Below, piece by piece: positions 25,029 to 33,973 of a DNA stretch of 64,000 nucleotides (position 1 is the stretch's first letter; each line of letters starts with the position of its first letter). The DNA is taken from contig NZ_QCXX01000008.1 of NCBI RefSeq assembly GCF_003071065.1, forward strand, positions 62,001 through 126,000, given 5' to 3'. Under the pieces are notes generated by a model. It saw nothing but the letters and a program-made list of their open reading frames with translations. It ran no database searches and had not been told where the DNA came from. The translations under genes were made by a program, and so were the position numbers. Source of the DNA: Sphingobacterium athyrii. Lineage in GTDB: Bacteria > Bacteroidota > Bacteroidia > Sphingobacteriales > Sphingobacteriaceae.

Positions 25029-25991
25029 TTAGACTAGATCTTCCAGCATTCGTTTTAAAACAACCTGTGCCGCCCAGACACGATTACTTGCTTCCTTAAT
25101 CACCAAGGAGTTTGGTCCATCTAAAATCTCGGATGATAATTCCAAATCCCGTCTTACCGGTAAGCAATGCATGACCTTCGCGTCATTCGTCAAAGACAAC
25201 TTCTCGTTATCCATCATCCAATCCTCGTCAACGGTATATACCTCGCCATACTCCTGATAGGATGACCAGTTTTTCACATAAACAAAATCAGCATCTTTCA
25301 GGCTTTCATTTAGATTTGTTGAAATTGTCGCTCCCTTCGTAAAATCCTTACTGAGTTCATAGCCCATAGGTTGCGCGATGGTAAAATCGACAAGTCCTTC
25401 CGCTTGCGCCTGACACATCCATTCCGCAAAAGAATTCGGTACAGCCTGTGGTAAAGCTTTCACATGCGGAGCCCAAGCCAATACAACTTTTGGTTTCGCT
25501 GTCTTCTTATGTTCGGTGATCGTAATGATATCCGTTAAACTTTGTAATGGATGGCGTGTTGCACTTTCAAGCGAAACAACAGGTACACCACAATATTTAA
25601 TAAATTTGTTGAATAGATCCTCACTGTAATCTTCTTCCCGATCTTTTAACTTCGGAAAAGACCGTAAGCCAAGGATATCACAATATTCACCCATGACGGC
25701 TGCTGCCTCACGGATATGTTCAACAGTGCTGCCGTTCATCACGACACCATCCTGTGTCTCCAACGCCCAGCCATCCTTGTCCATGTTCATAACCATGACA
25801 TTCATACCCAAGTTCATCGCCGCTTTTTGAGTACTCAAACGTGTACGTAAACTAGGATTTAAAAACACAAGACCCAAGGTTCTATGCTTACCAAGATCTT
25901 GGTTAGCATAAGGTGCCGCTTTTAGCGCCAACGCCTCTTGGACAACGTCTGCTACACTGGATACGTCTTTTACAGAGAAAAACTTTTTCAT
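25029..25991 (-). CDS. argF': N-succinylornithine carbamoyltransferase (ArgF')
   Basis: A 320-residue carbamoyltransferase of the Bacteroidota/Xanthomonas branch that uses N-acylated ornithine. The carbamoyl-phosphate loop is NPSLRTRLSTQ (about 45-55), the second site is SATRHPLQSLTD, and HCLPVRRD is the substrate loop near the C-terminus. In the 80s loop, NGSTVEHIREA has Val at residue 90, aligning with Pro90 of Bacteroides fragilis SOTCase and Glu92 of Xanthomonas AOTCase. Published mutants with Val at this site use succinylornithine, so a succinylated pathway is predicted. A 140-nt gap with a perfect palindrome separates it from argD. Confidence 0.92.
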   Translation of the reverse strand: MKKFFSVKDVSSVADVVQEALALKAAPYANQDLGKHRTLGLVFLNPSLRTRLSTQKAAMNLGMNVMVMNMDKDGWALETQDGVVMNGSTVEHIREAAAVMGEYCDILGLRSFPKLKDREEDYSEDLFNKFIKYCGVPVVSLESATRHPLQSLTDIITITEHKKTAKPKVVLAWAPHVKALPQAVPNSFAEWMCQAQAEGLVDFTIAQPMGYELSKDFTKGATISTNLNESLKDADFVYVKNWSSYQEYGEVYTVDEDWMMDNEKLSLTNDAKVMHCLPVRRDLELSSEILDGPNSLVIKEASNRVWAAQVVLKRMLEDLV

Positions 25992-26025
25992 CTATATAAA
26001 TCATTTATGCGAGTCTTTTCTAGGA

Positions 26026-26039
26026 CACAATGCATTGTG
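26026..26039. promoter_or_regulatory. perfect 14-bp palindrome in the argD-argF' gap
   Basis: CACAATGCATTGTG is a perfect palindrome lying 35 bp upstream of the argF' start codon, inside an otherwise unassigned 140-bp spacer. It does not match the classical ARG box. It could be an operator for an internal promoter. Confidence 0.35.
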
Positions 26040-26131
26040 CTACCCGCTTTGTTTATTTATGCTGAAGAAACAATTCAGATAGGTTCCCCCTTACACGGAG
26101 AAGTCACCCTTATTATTTCATCTAATTATCG

Positions 26132-27277
26132 TTAAGCGACTACAACCGCCTTTATATGTTCTTTTAATGCCAATAAAAATTGATCAGCATGTTCTTTGGT
26201 AATATTCAATGCTGGAAGCAATCGAATAACGTAAGGTTTAGCTTCCCCAGTAAAAATACGATTCTTTAACAAAAGATCTTTCTTTACATGTGCCAAAGAT
26301 GCTGGAAGCTCGATTCCGATCATCAATCCACGGCCCCTTACTTCTACGATCTCTTCAATTTTCTTTAATTCGTCAATGAGATACTGTCCTACAGCATTCG
26401 CATTCTCCATCAAACGATCCTGTTGAATCACCTCCAAAACAGCCAAAGCCGCTGCACAGGCCAAATGGTTGCCACCAAAGGTTGTCCCTAAACTACCGTG
26501 GGAAGCTTTAAACTTAGGAGAGATACTTATTGCCCCGATAGGAAAACCATTTCCCATCCCTTTGGCCATGGTATAGATATCCGCGTCTACTCCAGAATAA
26601 TCCTGTGCATAGAACAAACCTGTCCGACCATAGCCACATTGCACCTCATCAGCAATAAATACGGCATTATATTGGTCGCAAAGTGAGCGGATCAATTGAA
26701 GAAAAGTAACAGACGCTTCCCTAATTCCACCAACACCTTGGATACTTTCAATAATAACAGAGGAAATTTCCGTGCCATAAGCTGAAAATGCATCCTTTAG
26801 TGCTTCCTCATCATTGAACGGAAGAAAAACGACGTTGTCAGTCTCATTGACAGGCGCAACAATACTTGGATTGTCGGTCGCAGCCACAGCCAGCGATGTT
26901 CTACCATGAAACGATTTAGAGAACGCGATTACTTTTTTTCTCTTATTATAGAAAGAAGCAAGCTTCAAAGCATTTTCATTCGCTTCGGCCCCAGAATTAC
27001 AAAGGAATAAGTCATAATCAACCTTACCAGATACTTCGCCAAGCAATCGCGCAAGTTCACGCTGAATTGGAATTTCAACAGAATTAGAATAGAATCCGAT
27101 ACGATTCAACTGCTCTGTAATACGTTGTACATAATGTGGATGCGTGTGTCCGATCGATATCACGGCATGGCCACCATACAAGTCCAAATAAGCATTTCCT
27201 TCGGCATCCCACACCGTAGATCCATTAGCTTTAACTATGTTAATGGGATTAATGGGATAAACATCAAATGGTTTCAT
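26132..27277 (-). CDS. argD: acylornithine aminotransferase
   Basis: A 381-residue class III PLP aminotransferase. It has YLDLYGGHAVISIGHTHPHY (about 30-49), the FCNSGAEANENALKLA block, the pyridoxal-binding KSFHGRT, VIIESIQGVGG, ADEVQCGYGRTG, the Schiff-base Lys in TMAKGMGNGFPIG, and GTTFGGNHLAC. It converts N-acylglutamate semialdehyde to N-acylornithine. It is the first gene of the arginine unit visible here; argG, argC and argH are not in the window. A -7-like box is upstream at 27345-27352. Confidence 0.94.
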   Translation of the reverse strand: MKPFDVYPINPINIVKANGSTVWDAEGNAYLDLYGGHAVISIGHTHPHYVQRITEQLNRIGFYSNSVEIPIQRELARLLGEVSGKVDYDLFLCNSGAEANENALKLASFYNKRKKVIAFSKSFHGRTSLAVAATDNPSIVAPVNETDNVVFLPFNDEEALKDAFSAYGTEISSVIIESIQGVGGIREASVTFLQLIRSLCDQYNAVFIADEVQCGYGRTGLFYAQDYSGVDADIYTMAKGMGNGFPIGAISISPKFKASHGSLGTTFGGNHLACAAALAVLEVIQQDRLMENANAVGQYLIDELKKIEEIVEVRGRGLMIGIELPASLAHVKKDLLLKNRIFTGEAKPYVIRLLPALNITKEHADQFLLALKEHIKAVVVA

Positions 27278-27344
27278 CTTAATGAATTATAGATTGATAA
27301 ACGAAATAGCTAGTAATAGAAAAAGCTATCAGATTTTAGCATTA

Positions 27345-27352
27345 CAAATATA
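27345..27352 (-). promoter_or_regulatory. putative -7 box of the arg operon
   Basis: Read leftward, TATATTTG fits TAnnTTTG and lies about 68 nt upstream of the argD ATG, leaving a leader that could be regulatory. No TTTG at the expected spacing is seen. Confidence 0.4.
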
Positions 27353-27383
27353 TCAGTTATAACGGTAGGAATGGTCATAAAAT

Positions 27384-27419
27384 AAAAAAAGTCCTCTTAA
27401 AAAGAGGACTTTTTTTTAT
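27384..27419 (-). terminator. terminator of the ribosomal protein/rpoA operon
   Basis: A perfect 15-bp stem, aaaaaaagtcctctt (27384-27398) with aagaggacttttttt (27402-27416), has a 3-nt loop and flanking A/T tracts. It lies 18 nt past the rplQ stop and closes the long minus-strand block before argD. Confidence 0.93.
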
Positions 27420-27436
27420 TTGTAACGGGATCAATA

Positions 27437-27940
27437 TTATTCTCCGTCAACTTTTTCTTCACCTTCTACTTCAGCTTTTACCTCTGTAGGAGCTTCGGTC
27501 TCAGCAGGAGCAGCAGCTTTTTTAGCACCGCCACGACGACGAGTAGCTTTTTTCTCAGCAGCAGCTTTTTTACCGTAGATTTCGTTGTAATCAACAAGCT
27601 CGATGAAAGCCATTTCCGCGTTATCACCTAAACGGTTTTCCATTTTGATGATACGAGTGTAACCACCTGGACGGTTAGCTACTTTTTCAGAAATTTCGCG
27701 GAACAAGATAGAAACTGCGTCTTTATCTTTCAAATAAGCGAATACTGTACGACGAGAGTGTGTTGTGTCGTTTTTAGATTTAGTAATCAAAGGCTCTACA
27801 TACGTACGCAATGCTTTAGCTTTAGCCAAAGTAGTTGTGATACGTTTGTGTAGGATTAATGATGTCGCCATGTTAGCCAACATTGCTTTTCTATGGCTAT
27901 CCGTACGGCCTAAGTGATTTACTTTTTTTCCGTGTCTCAT
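27437..27940 (-). CDS. rplQ: 50S ribosomal protein L17
   Basis: A 167-residue protein; the core is the first 120 residues (MRHGKKVNHLGRTDSHRKAM, LILHKRITTTLAKAKALR). About 40 extra C-terminal residues rich in Lys, Ala and Glu (KKAAAEKKATRRRGGAKKAA) are absent from the 127-residue E. coli protein and are common in Bacteroidota. L17 binds 23S rRNA near the exit tunnel. It is the last gene of the operon, directly after rpoA. Confidence 0.98.
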   Translation of the reverse strand: MRHGKKVNHLGRTDSHRKAMLANMATSLILHKRITTTLAKAKALRTYVEPLITKSKNDTTHSRRTVFAYLKDKDAVSILFREISEKVANRPGGYTRIIKMENRLGDNAEMAFIELVDYNEIYGKKAAAEKKATRRRGGAKKAAAPAETEAPTEVKAEVEGEEKVDGE

Positions 27941-28070
27941 TTTGATTTTATTATACTATATATACCGTTCTTGTTTTATATAAATTGCTAAACTTTTCAA
28001 AGGCAACTGCCCATCTCGTCCAGCAATCAGCTTCAAGAGGAATTACATATAGTGGTCGCTTAATAAATTA

Positions 28071-29063
28071 TTATTCTTCGTCTAATTTATATTTTGCCAA
28101 GTTCATTCCGAATGATAAACCTTTGGATTTAACCAATTCCTGAATTTCACTTAACGATTTTTTACCGAAGTTTCTGAATTTCAACATATCAGCTACGTCG
28201 TAAGTTACCAACTCAGCTAATGTACGAATATCAGCAGCTTTCAAACAATTCAATGCACGCACTGAAAGGTCAAGGTCTACCAATTCTGTTTTCAAAATCT
28301 TACGCATGTGCAAGATTTCTTCATCGACGACTTTAGTTTCCTCTTTTGTTTGCGACTCAAGCAGCATATTCTCATCAGAGAATAAGATAAAGTGTTGAAT
28401 TAAGATCTTAGCAGCCTCTTTTAAAGCTTCTTCGGGGTGAATTGAGCCATCTGTAGAGATATCCAACAACAATTTCTCGTAGTCAGTTTTTTGCTCTACA
28501 CGGTAATTCTCAATGGTATATTTAACATTCTTGATCGGAGTAAAGATCGAATCGATAGCGATAACACCTACCGGCGCATCAGTCACTTTATTCTCATCTG
28601 CATTTACATATCCACGACCTTTAGCAATACTCAATTCCAATTCAATTGTCACTGCGTTATCCATGTTACAGATTACCAAGTCTGGATTTAAGACAGTAAA
28701 GTTATTAGAGAATTTTGTGATATCACCAGCTAAGAATTGTTCTTGACCATTGATTACTACAAATACCTTTTCGTTGTCGCCAATCTCACCTGTTTTTTTG
28801 AAACGGATCTGTTTCAAGTTCAAGATAATTTCAGTTACGTCTTCAACAACACCTTTGATCGTTGAAAATTCGTGCGAAACGCCAGAAAACCTTATCGACG
28901 TAATTGCATATCCTTCTAACGAGGACAATAGAATACGGCGCAAAGCATTACCAATGGTTACACCAAAACCAGGCTCCAATGGACGAAATTCAAACGTACC
29001 ATCAAAATCCGTAGATTTCTGCATGATAACTTTATCCGGTCTTTGAAATGCTAAAATTGCCAT
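28071..29063 (-). CDS. rpoA: DNA-directed RNA polymerase alpha subunit
   Basis: A 330-residue subunit that nucleates RNA polymerase assembly. The N-terminal dimer domain has FRPLEPGFGVTIGNALRRILLSS (about 27-49). A linker with many acidic residues follows at about 230-250. The C-terminal domain has DLDLSVRALNCLKAADIRTLAELV and FGKKSLSEIQELV, which contact UP elements and activators. It sits between rpsD and rplQ in the usual alpha-operon order. Confidence 0.99.
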   Translation of the reverse strand: MAILAFQRPDKVIMQKSTDFDGTFEFRPLEPGFGVTIGNALRRILLSSLEGYAITSIRFSGVSHEFSTIKGVVEDVTEIILNLKQIRFKKTGEIGDNEKVFVVINGQEQFLAGDITKFSNNFTVLNPDLVICNMDNAVTIELELSIAKGRGYVNADENKVTDAPVGVIAIDSIFTPIKNVKYTIENYRVEQKTDYEKLLLDISTDGSIHPEEALKEAAKILIQHFILFSDENMLLESQTKEETKVVDEEILHMRKILKTELVDLDLSVRALNCLKAADIRTLAELVTYDVADMLKFRNFGKKSLSEIQELVKSKGLSFGMNLAKYKLDEE

Positions 29064-29159
29064 TTATTTTCTTTTAATGTTTTATTTGTAATAATAATTG
29101 TAATACAACAGAAAGATGCATACCCCAAAACTGGACTATGCATACTTCTATTTTATTTA

Positions 29160-29768
29160 TTATTTAGAGTATAACTCAACGATTAAGTTCTCTTTAATGT
29201 TTTCAGGAATATCAGATCTTTCCGGATAGCTTAAGAAAGTACCTGTTAATTCTTTCGCATTCCACTCTAACCAAGAAAATTTATTTACAGTACGACCTGC
29301 AACTGAATTAGTGATGGCTTCAAGCGTTTGAGAACGTTCACGAACTGCTACAACGTCACCTGGACGCAAGCTATATGATGGAATGTTAACAACACTTCCG
29401 TTAACAGTAATGTGTTTATGAGATACTAACTGACGAGCAGCAGCACGAGAAGTAGCAATACCTAAGCGGTAAACTACGTTATCCAAGCGAGCTTCTAATA
29501 ATTTCAAGAAGATCTCACCTGTAATACCTTGTTTAGAGGAAGCTTTAACAAATAAGTTAGCGAATTGACGCTCTAATACACCATAAGTGTATTTTGCTTT
29601 TTGTTTTTCTAACAACTGAATAGCATATTCAGATTGTTTACCTCTGCGTTTAGAAGCTCCGTGTTGTCCAGGAGGGTAATTTTTCTTTTCTAACGCTTTA
29701 TCAGGGCCGAAGATCGGCTCTCTAAATTTACGGGCAATTTTGGACTTAGGTCCTGTATATCTAGCCAT
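29160..29768 (-). CDS. rpsD: 30S ribosomal protein S4
   Basis: A 202-residue primary 16S rRNA-binding protein. It opens with MARYTGPKSKIARKFREPIF. No Cys cluster is present in the N-terminal domain, so it is the zinc-free (C-minus) type. The S4 RNA-binding motif is at about 92-155 (RLDNVVYRLGIATSRAAARQ, SHKHITVNGSVVNIPSY). In other bacteria S4 represses the alpha operon; no leader structure was identified here. Confidence 0.98.
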   Translation of the reverse strand: MARYTGPKSKIARKFREPIFGPDKALEKKNYPPGQHGASKRRGKQSEYAIQLLEKQKAKYTYGVLERQFANLFVKASSKQGITGEIFLKLLEARLDNVVYRLGIATSRAAARQLVSHKHITVNGSVVNIPSYSLRPGDVVAVRERSQTLEAITNSVAGRTVNKFSWLEWNAKELTGTFLSYPERSDIPENIKENLIVELYSK

Positions 29769-29828
29769 TTTCTTTTACAATTAAAGTATCTATCAGCCTA
29801 TAGCCGATGAATCTTATCTTTAAATTAA

Positions 29829-30218
29829 TTAAACTCTTCTGCGTTTTGGAGGACGACAACCGTTGTGAGGAAGTGGTGTGATATCTTTAATAGTAGTCAC
29901 ATCGATTCCTACAGTTTGTAATGTTCTGATTGCAGATTCGCGACCAGCACCAGGTCCTTTAACAAACACTTCAACTTTGCGTAAACCCAAGTCATGAGCA
30001 ACTTTTCCACAGTCTTGCGCAGCTTGACCAGCAGCATATGGAGTATTCTTTTTTGAACCACGGAAACCCATTTTACCGGCACTAGACCAAGAAATAGTTT
30101 GTCCTTGATTATTAGTCAAAGTTACAATGATATTGTTAAACGTTGCGTTAATGTGAGCCTGACCTATAGGTTCAATAACAACGATACGCTTTTTTGCAGC
30201 TTTTTTAGTTTTAGCCAT
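29829..30218 (-). CDS. rpsK: 30S ribosomal protein S11
   Basis: A 129-residue platform protein with the conserved AHINATFNNIIVTLTNNQG, KGPGAGRESAIRTLQ and the C-terminal PHNGCRPPKRRRV. The S11 C-terminus helps shape the mRNA exit region. Ten nt after rpsM. Confidence 0.98.
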   Translation of the reverse strand: MAKTKKAAKKRIVVIEPIGQAHINATFNNIIVTLTNNQGQTISWSSAGKMGFRGSKKNTPYAAGQAAQDCGKVAHDLGLRKVEVFVKGPGAGRESAIRTLQTVGIDVTTIKDITPLPHNGCRPPKRRRV

Positions 30219-30228
30219 TTCTTATTTA

Positions 30229-30606
30229 TTATTTAGTAGCTTTTTTCTTGTTTGCAACTGTCTTACGTTTACCTTTACGAGTACGTGAGTTGTTTTTAGT
30301 ACGTTGACCACGAACTGGTAAGTGTTTACGGTGACGCAATCCACGGTAACAACCGATATCCATTAAACGTTTGATGTTCAATTGGATTTCTGAACGCAAT
30401 GAACCTTCTACTTTCAATTCATCATTGATGATGCTACGAATTGCTGCCAATTGCTCATCATTCCACTCTTGTACCTTCACATCTTCGCTGATACCAGCTT
30501 TTTCCAAGATATATTGAGCTCTTGTACGACCGATACCAAAAATATAGGTAAGGCCGATCACACCTCTTTTGTTTTTAGGTAAATCAATACCTGCTATCCT
30601 TGCCAT
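30229..30606 (-). CDS. rpsM: 30S ribosomal protein S13
   Basis: A 125-residue head protein that contacts P-site tRNA and forms bridges with L5. MARIAGIDLPKNKRGVIGLT is the standard start. GLRHRKHLPVRGQRTKNNSR is the basic C-terminal part, with a Lys-rich tail. Confidence 0.98.
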   Translation of the reverse strand: MARIAGIDLPKNKRGVIGLTYIFGIGRTRAQYILEKAGISEDVKVQEWNDEQLAAIRSIINDELKVEGSLRSEIQLNIKRLMDIGCYRGLRHRKHLPVRGQRTKNNSRTRKGKRKTVANKKKATK

Positions 30607-30634
30607 ATAATATTAAGCTATTATTTTTAATGAA

Positions 30635-30751
30635 TTAACCCTGACGTTGTTTAAACTTCGGGTTCTTTTTGTTGATTACAAAAACTTTACCTTTACGACG
30701 GATGATCTTACAGTCCGCGCTACGTTTTTTTATTGATGCTCTTACTTTCAT
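30635..30751 (-). CDS. rpmJ: 50S ribosomal protein L36
   Basis: A 38-codon gene between infA and rpsM. It begins MKVRASIKKRSADCKIIRRK and ends NPKFKQRQG. It has only one Cys and lacks the Cys4/Cys3His zinc site of the C-plus form, so it is the zinc-independent paralogue type. L36 stabilises helices near the L6/L16 region of 23S rRNA. Confidence 0.95.
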   Translation of the reverse strand: MKVRASIKKRSADCKIIRRKGKVFVINKKNPKFKQRQG

Positions 30752-30796
30752 GATATTTATTTTTTCAAAAGCTTGTGCTAATTAAAAGGATTACGA

Positions 30797-31015
30797 CTAT
30801 TTATAGCGGTAAGTAATCCTCCCCTTAGTCAAATCATACGGAGACATTTCCAATTTAACTTTATCCCCAGGTAAAATTTTGATATAGTGCATACGCATTT
30901 TACCAGAAATATGGGCAATGATTTCATGTCCATTTTCCAATTCTACCCTAAACATAGCATTAGAAAGTGCCTCTCTAATTATACCGTCTTGTTCTATTGA
31001 GGCTTGTTTAGCCAT
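30797..31015 (-). CDS. infA: translation initiation factor IF-1
   Basis: A 72-residue OB-fold protein, full length: MAKQASIEQDGIIREALSNA, FRVELENGHEIIAHISGKMR and LTKGRITYRYK. It occupies the A site during 30S initiation. It lies between map and rpmJ, the common arrangement. Confidence 0.98.
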   Translation of the reverse strand: MAKQASIEQDGIIREALSNAMFRVELENGHEIIAHISGKMRMHYIKILPGDKVKLEMSPYDLTKGRITYRYK

Positions 31016-31089
31016 ATATTCTCGATTAAATTTAATTTAAAAGCCTGCGAACAGGAGTGCAAAGATAAATAAAAATAATTGAAAACCAA

Positions 31090-31872
31090 CTACTTTTTGT
31101 TCAAAACTTTCTCTACATGTTCGAATGTCAGCAACACATCTGGTTCACCTTTTCGGATGGCAACCATCTGTTCGAAGTGCGCCGATAACTTCCCATCTAC
31201 TGTACTTACTGTCCAACCATCGTCCCAAAAACGAACACCTGCCCGTCCCGCATTGATCATCGGCTCGATACAAATAACCAAACCTTCTTCCAACTTCGGG
31301 CCTGCACCACGTTTTCCATAATTTGGAACTTCTGGTTTTTCATGTAAATGATATCCAACGCCATGTCCGACCAGTTCGCGCACAATTCCGAAACCGAACT
31401 TGCTCACGTACTCTTGGACCGCAGAGGAAATATCCCCAACACGTTTACCGGCCACAGCCTGTTCAACACCTTTGTACAATGATTCCTTTGTGACATCCAA
31501 CAACAATTGAGCTTCCTCAGAAATCTCACCGACACCGAAAGTGTAAGCTGAATCACTGATAAAACCGTTCAAATTGACACCCCCGTCGACTGAAACAAGA
31601 TCACCATCTTTAATTTCATAATCGCTCGGAAAACCATGTACAATCTGATCGTTGACAGAGATACACAAAGAGTATGGAAATCCATGATAATTTAAGAACG
31701 CTGGCGTACCGCCATTATCATGAATATACTCATAAGCTAATTTATCAAGAGATATAGTTTTTACCCCAGGCTTAATCACTTTTGCGATTTCACCAAGCAA
31801 TTGCGAAAGCACATCTGCTGACTTCCGCAATTGCTCTATATCATCTGCTGACTTATAAAATACTTTAGACAT
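31090..31872 (-). CDS. map: methionine aminopeptidase, type I
   Basis: A 260-residue enzyme removing initiator Met. The metal ligands are in order: the Asp of VSVDGGVNLNGFISDSAYTF (two Asp), the His of LVGHGVGYHLHEKPEVPNYG, the Glu of VICIEPM, and the last Glu/His region near the end (FEQMVAIRKGEPD). Ten nt after secY, as is common. Confidence 0.96.
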   Translation of the reverse strand: MSKVFYKSADDIEQLRKSADVLSQLLGEIAKVIKPGVKTISLDKLAYEYIHDNGGTPAFLNYHGFPYSLCISVNDQIVHGFPSDYEIKDGDLVSVDGGVNLNGFISDSAYTFGVGEISEEAQLLLDVTKESLYKGVEQAVAGKRVGDISSAVQEYVSKFGFGIVRELVGHGVGYHLHEKPEVPNYGKRGAGPKLEEGLVICIEPMINAGRAGVRFWDDGWTVSTVDGKLSAHFEQMVAIRKGEPDVLLTFEHVEKVLNKK

Positions 31873-31881
31873 CTAAAGAAA

Positions 31882-33219
31882 TTAAATTGCCGAATGATCC
31901 ATTCCCTCAACAGACGCGGCCGAACGACCTTTAATACGACCTGTTTTCATCAATCCATCGTAATGACGCATCAATAAATGAGATTCGATCTGTTGCAAAG
32001 TATCCAACACCACACCTACTAAAATCAATAAGGACGTACCTCCGTAGAAGTGTGCAAATTGATTATTAATACCAAACAAACTTGCAATAGCAGGTAGAAT
32101 AGCAATAATCGCTAAGAAAATTGCACCTGGAAATGTAATATTTGATATTACGCGGTCTATAAAATTACTAGTTTCCAATCCCGGTTTAATACCCGGAACA
32201 AAACCTCCGTTTTTCTTCATGTCATCTGACATCTGTTGCGGATTCACCATGATCGCTGTATAGAAGAACGTAAATGCGATAATTAACACCGCAAAAGTCA
32301 CGTTGTACGCTACAGAAGTATAGTTACTCAACGAAGTCAAAAATTCCGACTGAAGATTTGGGAAGAACTGTCCTAAACTCATTGGCACAAACATGATCGC
32401 CTGTGCAAAAATGATCGGCATTACACCTGCAGCATTTACCTTTAACGGTATATACTGACGTACTCCACCGACTTGCTTGTTTCCGACAATTTTCTTCGCG
32501 TATTGCACAGGAATCTTACGAACTCCCTGTACGATCAAGATCGTAAAGATCACGACGAAGAACAAAGCCACAAATTCAAGCAACAATGGAATTGGACCAC
32601 CACCACCTTTCGCCATTCTAGAAACCCATTCCGCAGTGATACCACTTGGCAATTGAGCGATAATACCAGTCATGATGATCAAAGAAATACCATTACCGAT
32701 ACCTTTATCCGTAATTTTTTCTCCTAACCACATCACAAATAAAGTACCGCCTGTCAAAACTATGGCAGTCAGAATAGTGAACAATGGGTCTGCGATTGTT
32801 TTAGCACTTGGCTCGATCTGAGTACGTACATAAGCAAAAGCCTGAAGCAAAGTAATCCCTAATGTTAAATAGCGAGTAATCTGATTCATTTTTTGACGAC
32901 CACTTTCCCCTTCTTTCTGCATCTTTTGGAAGTAAGGAACCGCGATGCCCAGCAATTGAACAACAATGGATGCCGAAATATATGGCATTACCCCTAAAGC
33001 AAAGATAGCCGAACGAGAGAATGATCCCCCCGCAAACATATCCAGTAAGCCCAATAAACCCTCTTTTTGACCGGAAGCCAAAGCCTGAGGATTTACACCT
33101 GGTAATACCACGTGACATCCAATACGGTAAATCAAAAGAAAAAGTAAGGTATTTAGAATACGCGTACGTAAATCATCGATTTTCCAAATATTGGTTAAGG
33201 TTGTGATTAGTTTCTTCAT
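31882..33219 (-). CDS. secY: preprotein translocase subunit SecY
   Basis: A 445-residue channel protein with ten predicted helices. Landmarks are LRTRILNTLLFLLIYRIGCH near the start, the plug-region LGLLDMFAGGSFSRSAIFALG, RQKMNQITRYLTLG and GKRK-like basic loops. PLKVNAAGVMPIIFAQAI and the C-terminal LLMRHYDGLMKTGRIKGRSA complete it. It forms the SecYEG pore. Three nt after rplO. Confidence 0.98.
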   Translation of the reverse strand: MKKLITTLTNIWKIDDLRTRILNTLLFLLIYRIGCHVVLPGVNPQALASGQKEGLLGLLDMFAGGSFSRSAIFALGVMPYISASIVVQLLGIAVPYFQKMQKEGESGRQKMNQITRYLTLGITLLQAFAYVRTQIEPSAKTIADPLFTILTAIVLTGGTLFVMWLGEKITDKGIGNGISLIIMTGIIAQLPSGITAEWVSRMAKGGGGPIPLLLEFVALFFVVIFTILIVQGVRKIPVQYAKKIVGNKQVGGVRQYIPLKVNAAGVMPIIFAQAIMFVPMSLGQFFPNLQSEFLTSLSNYTSVAYNVTFAVLIIAFTFFYTAIMVNPQQMSDDMKKNGGFVPGIKPGLETSNFIDRVISNITFPGAIFLAIIAILPAIASLFGINNQFAHFYGGTSLLILVGVVLDTLQQIESHLLMRHYDGLMKTGRIKGRSAASVEGMDHSAI

Positions 33220-33222
33220 TTA

Positions 33223-33669
33223 TTAAATTTTAACGATAGAACCGCCTGCAGCTTCAATAGCTTTTTGAGCAGAAGCAGTAAACGCGTGCGCTGTTACTTC
33301 AACTTTAGCTTTCAATTCACCGCGGCCCAAGATTTTTACTTTGTCATTTTTAGACACTAATCCATGAGCTTTCAATGCATCGAAATCTACAGCTGTCAAA
33401 TTGAATTTCTCGATCAACGTTTGCAAAGTATCCAAGTTTACACCATTGTACTCTACGCGGTTGATGTTTTTGAAACCAAATTTAGGCACACGACGTTGCA
33501 AAGGCATTTGACCACCTTCGAAACCGATTTTCGTAGAGTGACCTGAACGAGAACCAGCACCTTTGTGACCACGTGTAGAAGTACCACCACGACCAGAACC
33601 AGTACCACGGCCAATACGTTTGCTACTTTTTACTGCACCTTTTGCAGGTTTTAAATTACTTAAGTTCAT
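33223..33669 (-). CDS. rplO: 50S ribosomal protein L15
   Basis: A 148-residue protein with the Gly/Arg-rich N-terminus KRIGRGTGSGRGGTSTRGHKG that threads into 23S rRNA, and the compact domain GGQMPLQRRVPKFGF. A 119-bp spacer separates it from rpmD, unusually long for this block. Confidence 0.98.
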   Translation of the reverse strand: MNLSNLKPAKGAVKSSKRIGRGTGSGRGGTSTRGHKGAGSRSGHSTKIGFEGGQMPLQRRVPKFGFKNINRVEYNGVNLDTLQTLIEKFNLTAVDFDALKAHGLVSKNDKVKILGRGELKAKVEVTAHAFTASAQKAIEAAGGSIVKI

Positions 33670-33788
33670 TTTTAAACTAAATTGTGCTAGCCCTTCGCTC
33701 TCACTAAACAGGTACTAGCGATTAAAAAATAATTATTATTAATAACAAGTAATGGAAAGAGCCCAAAGACCCCTTCCATATGCTAATA
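33670..33788 (-). other. 119-bp spacer with imperfect stem-loops between rpmD and rplO
   Basis: The spacer holds gctag and ctagc arms (about 33686-33719) and tggaa/ttcca arms (about 33752-33779). It has no open frame or promoter match. It may be a leader or processing site for the rplO-secY part of the transcript. Confidence 0.3.
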
Positions 33789-33968
33789 TTAAATAGTTTC
33801 GATAGCTACTAAATGGTTTACTTTACGTACCATTCCAATGATTGATGGAGTAGCTTCAACTTCTACTGAGTGGTTGATTCTTTTCAAACCCAATGCCTCA
33901 ATAGTTTTCTTTTGGCGCTCGCTTCTGTCGATAACGCTCTTTATCTGGGTGATTTTGATTTTTGCCAT
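33789..33968 (-). CDS. rpmD: 50S ribosomal protein L30
   Basis: A 59-codon gene between rpsE and rplO. MAKIKITQIKSVIDRSERQK is the standard L30 start, and the central KTIEALGLKRIN and GMVRKVNHLV match the family. The start codon lies 5 nt after the rpsE stop. Confidence 0.96.
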   Translation of the reverse strand: MAKIKITQIKSVIDRSERQKKTIEALGLKRINHSVEVEATPSIIGMVRKVNHLVAIETI

Positions 33969-33973
33969 GATAA

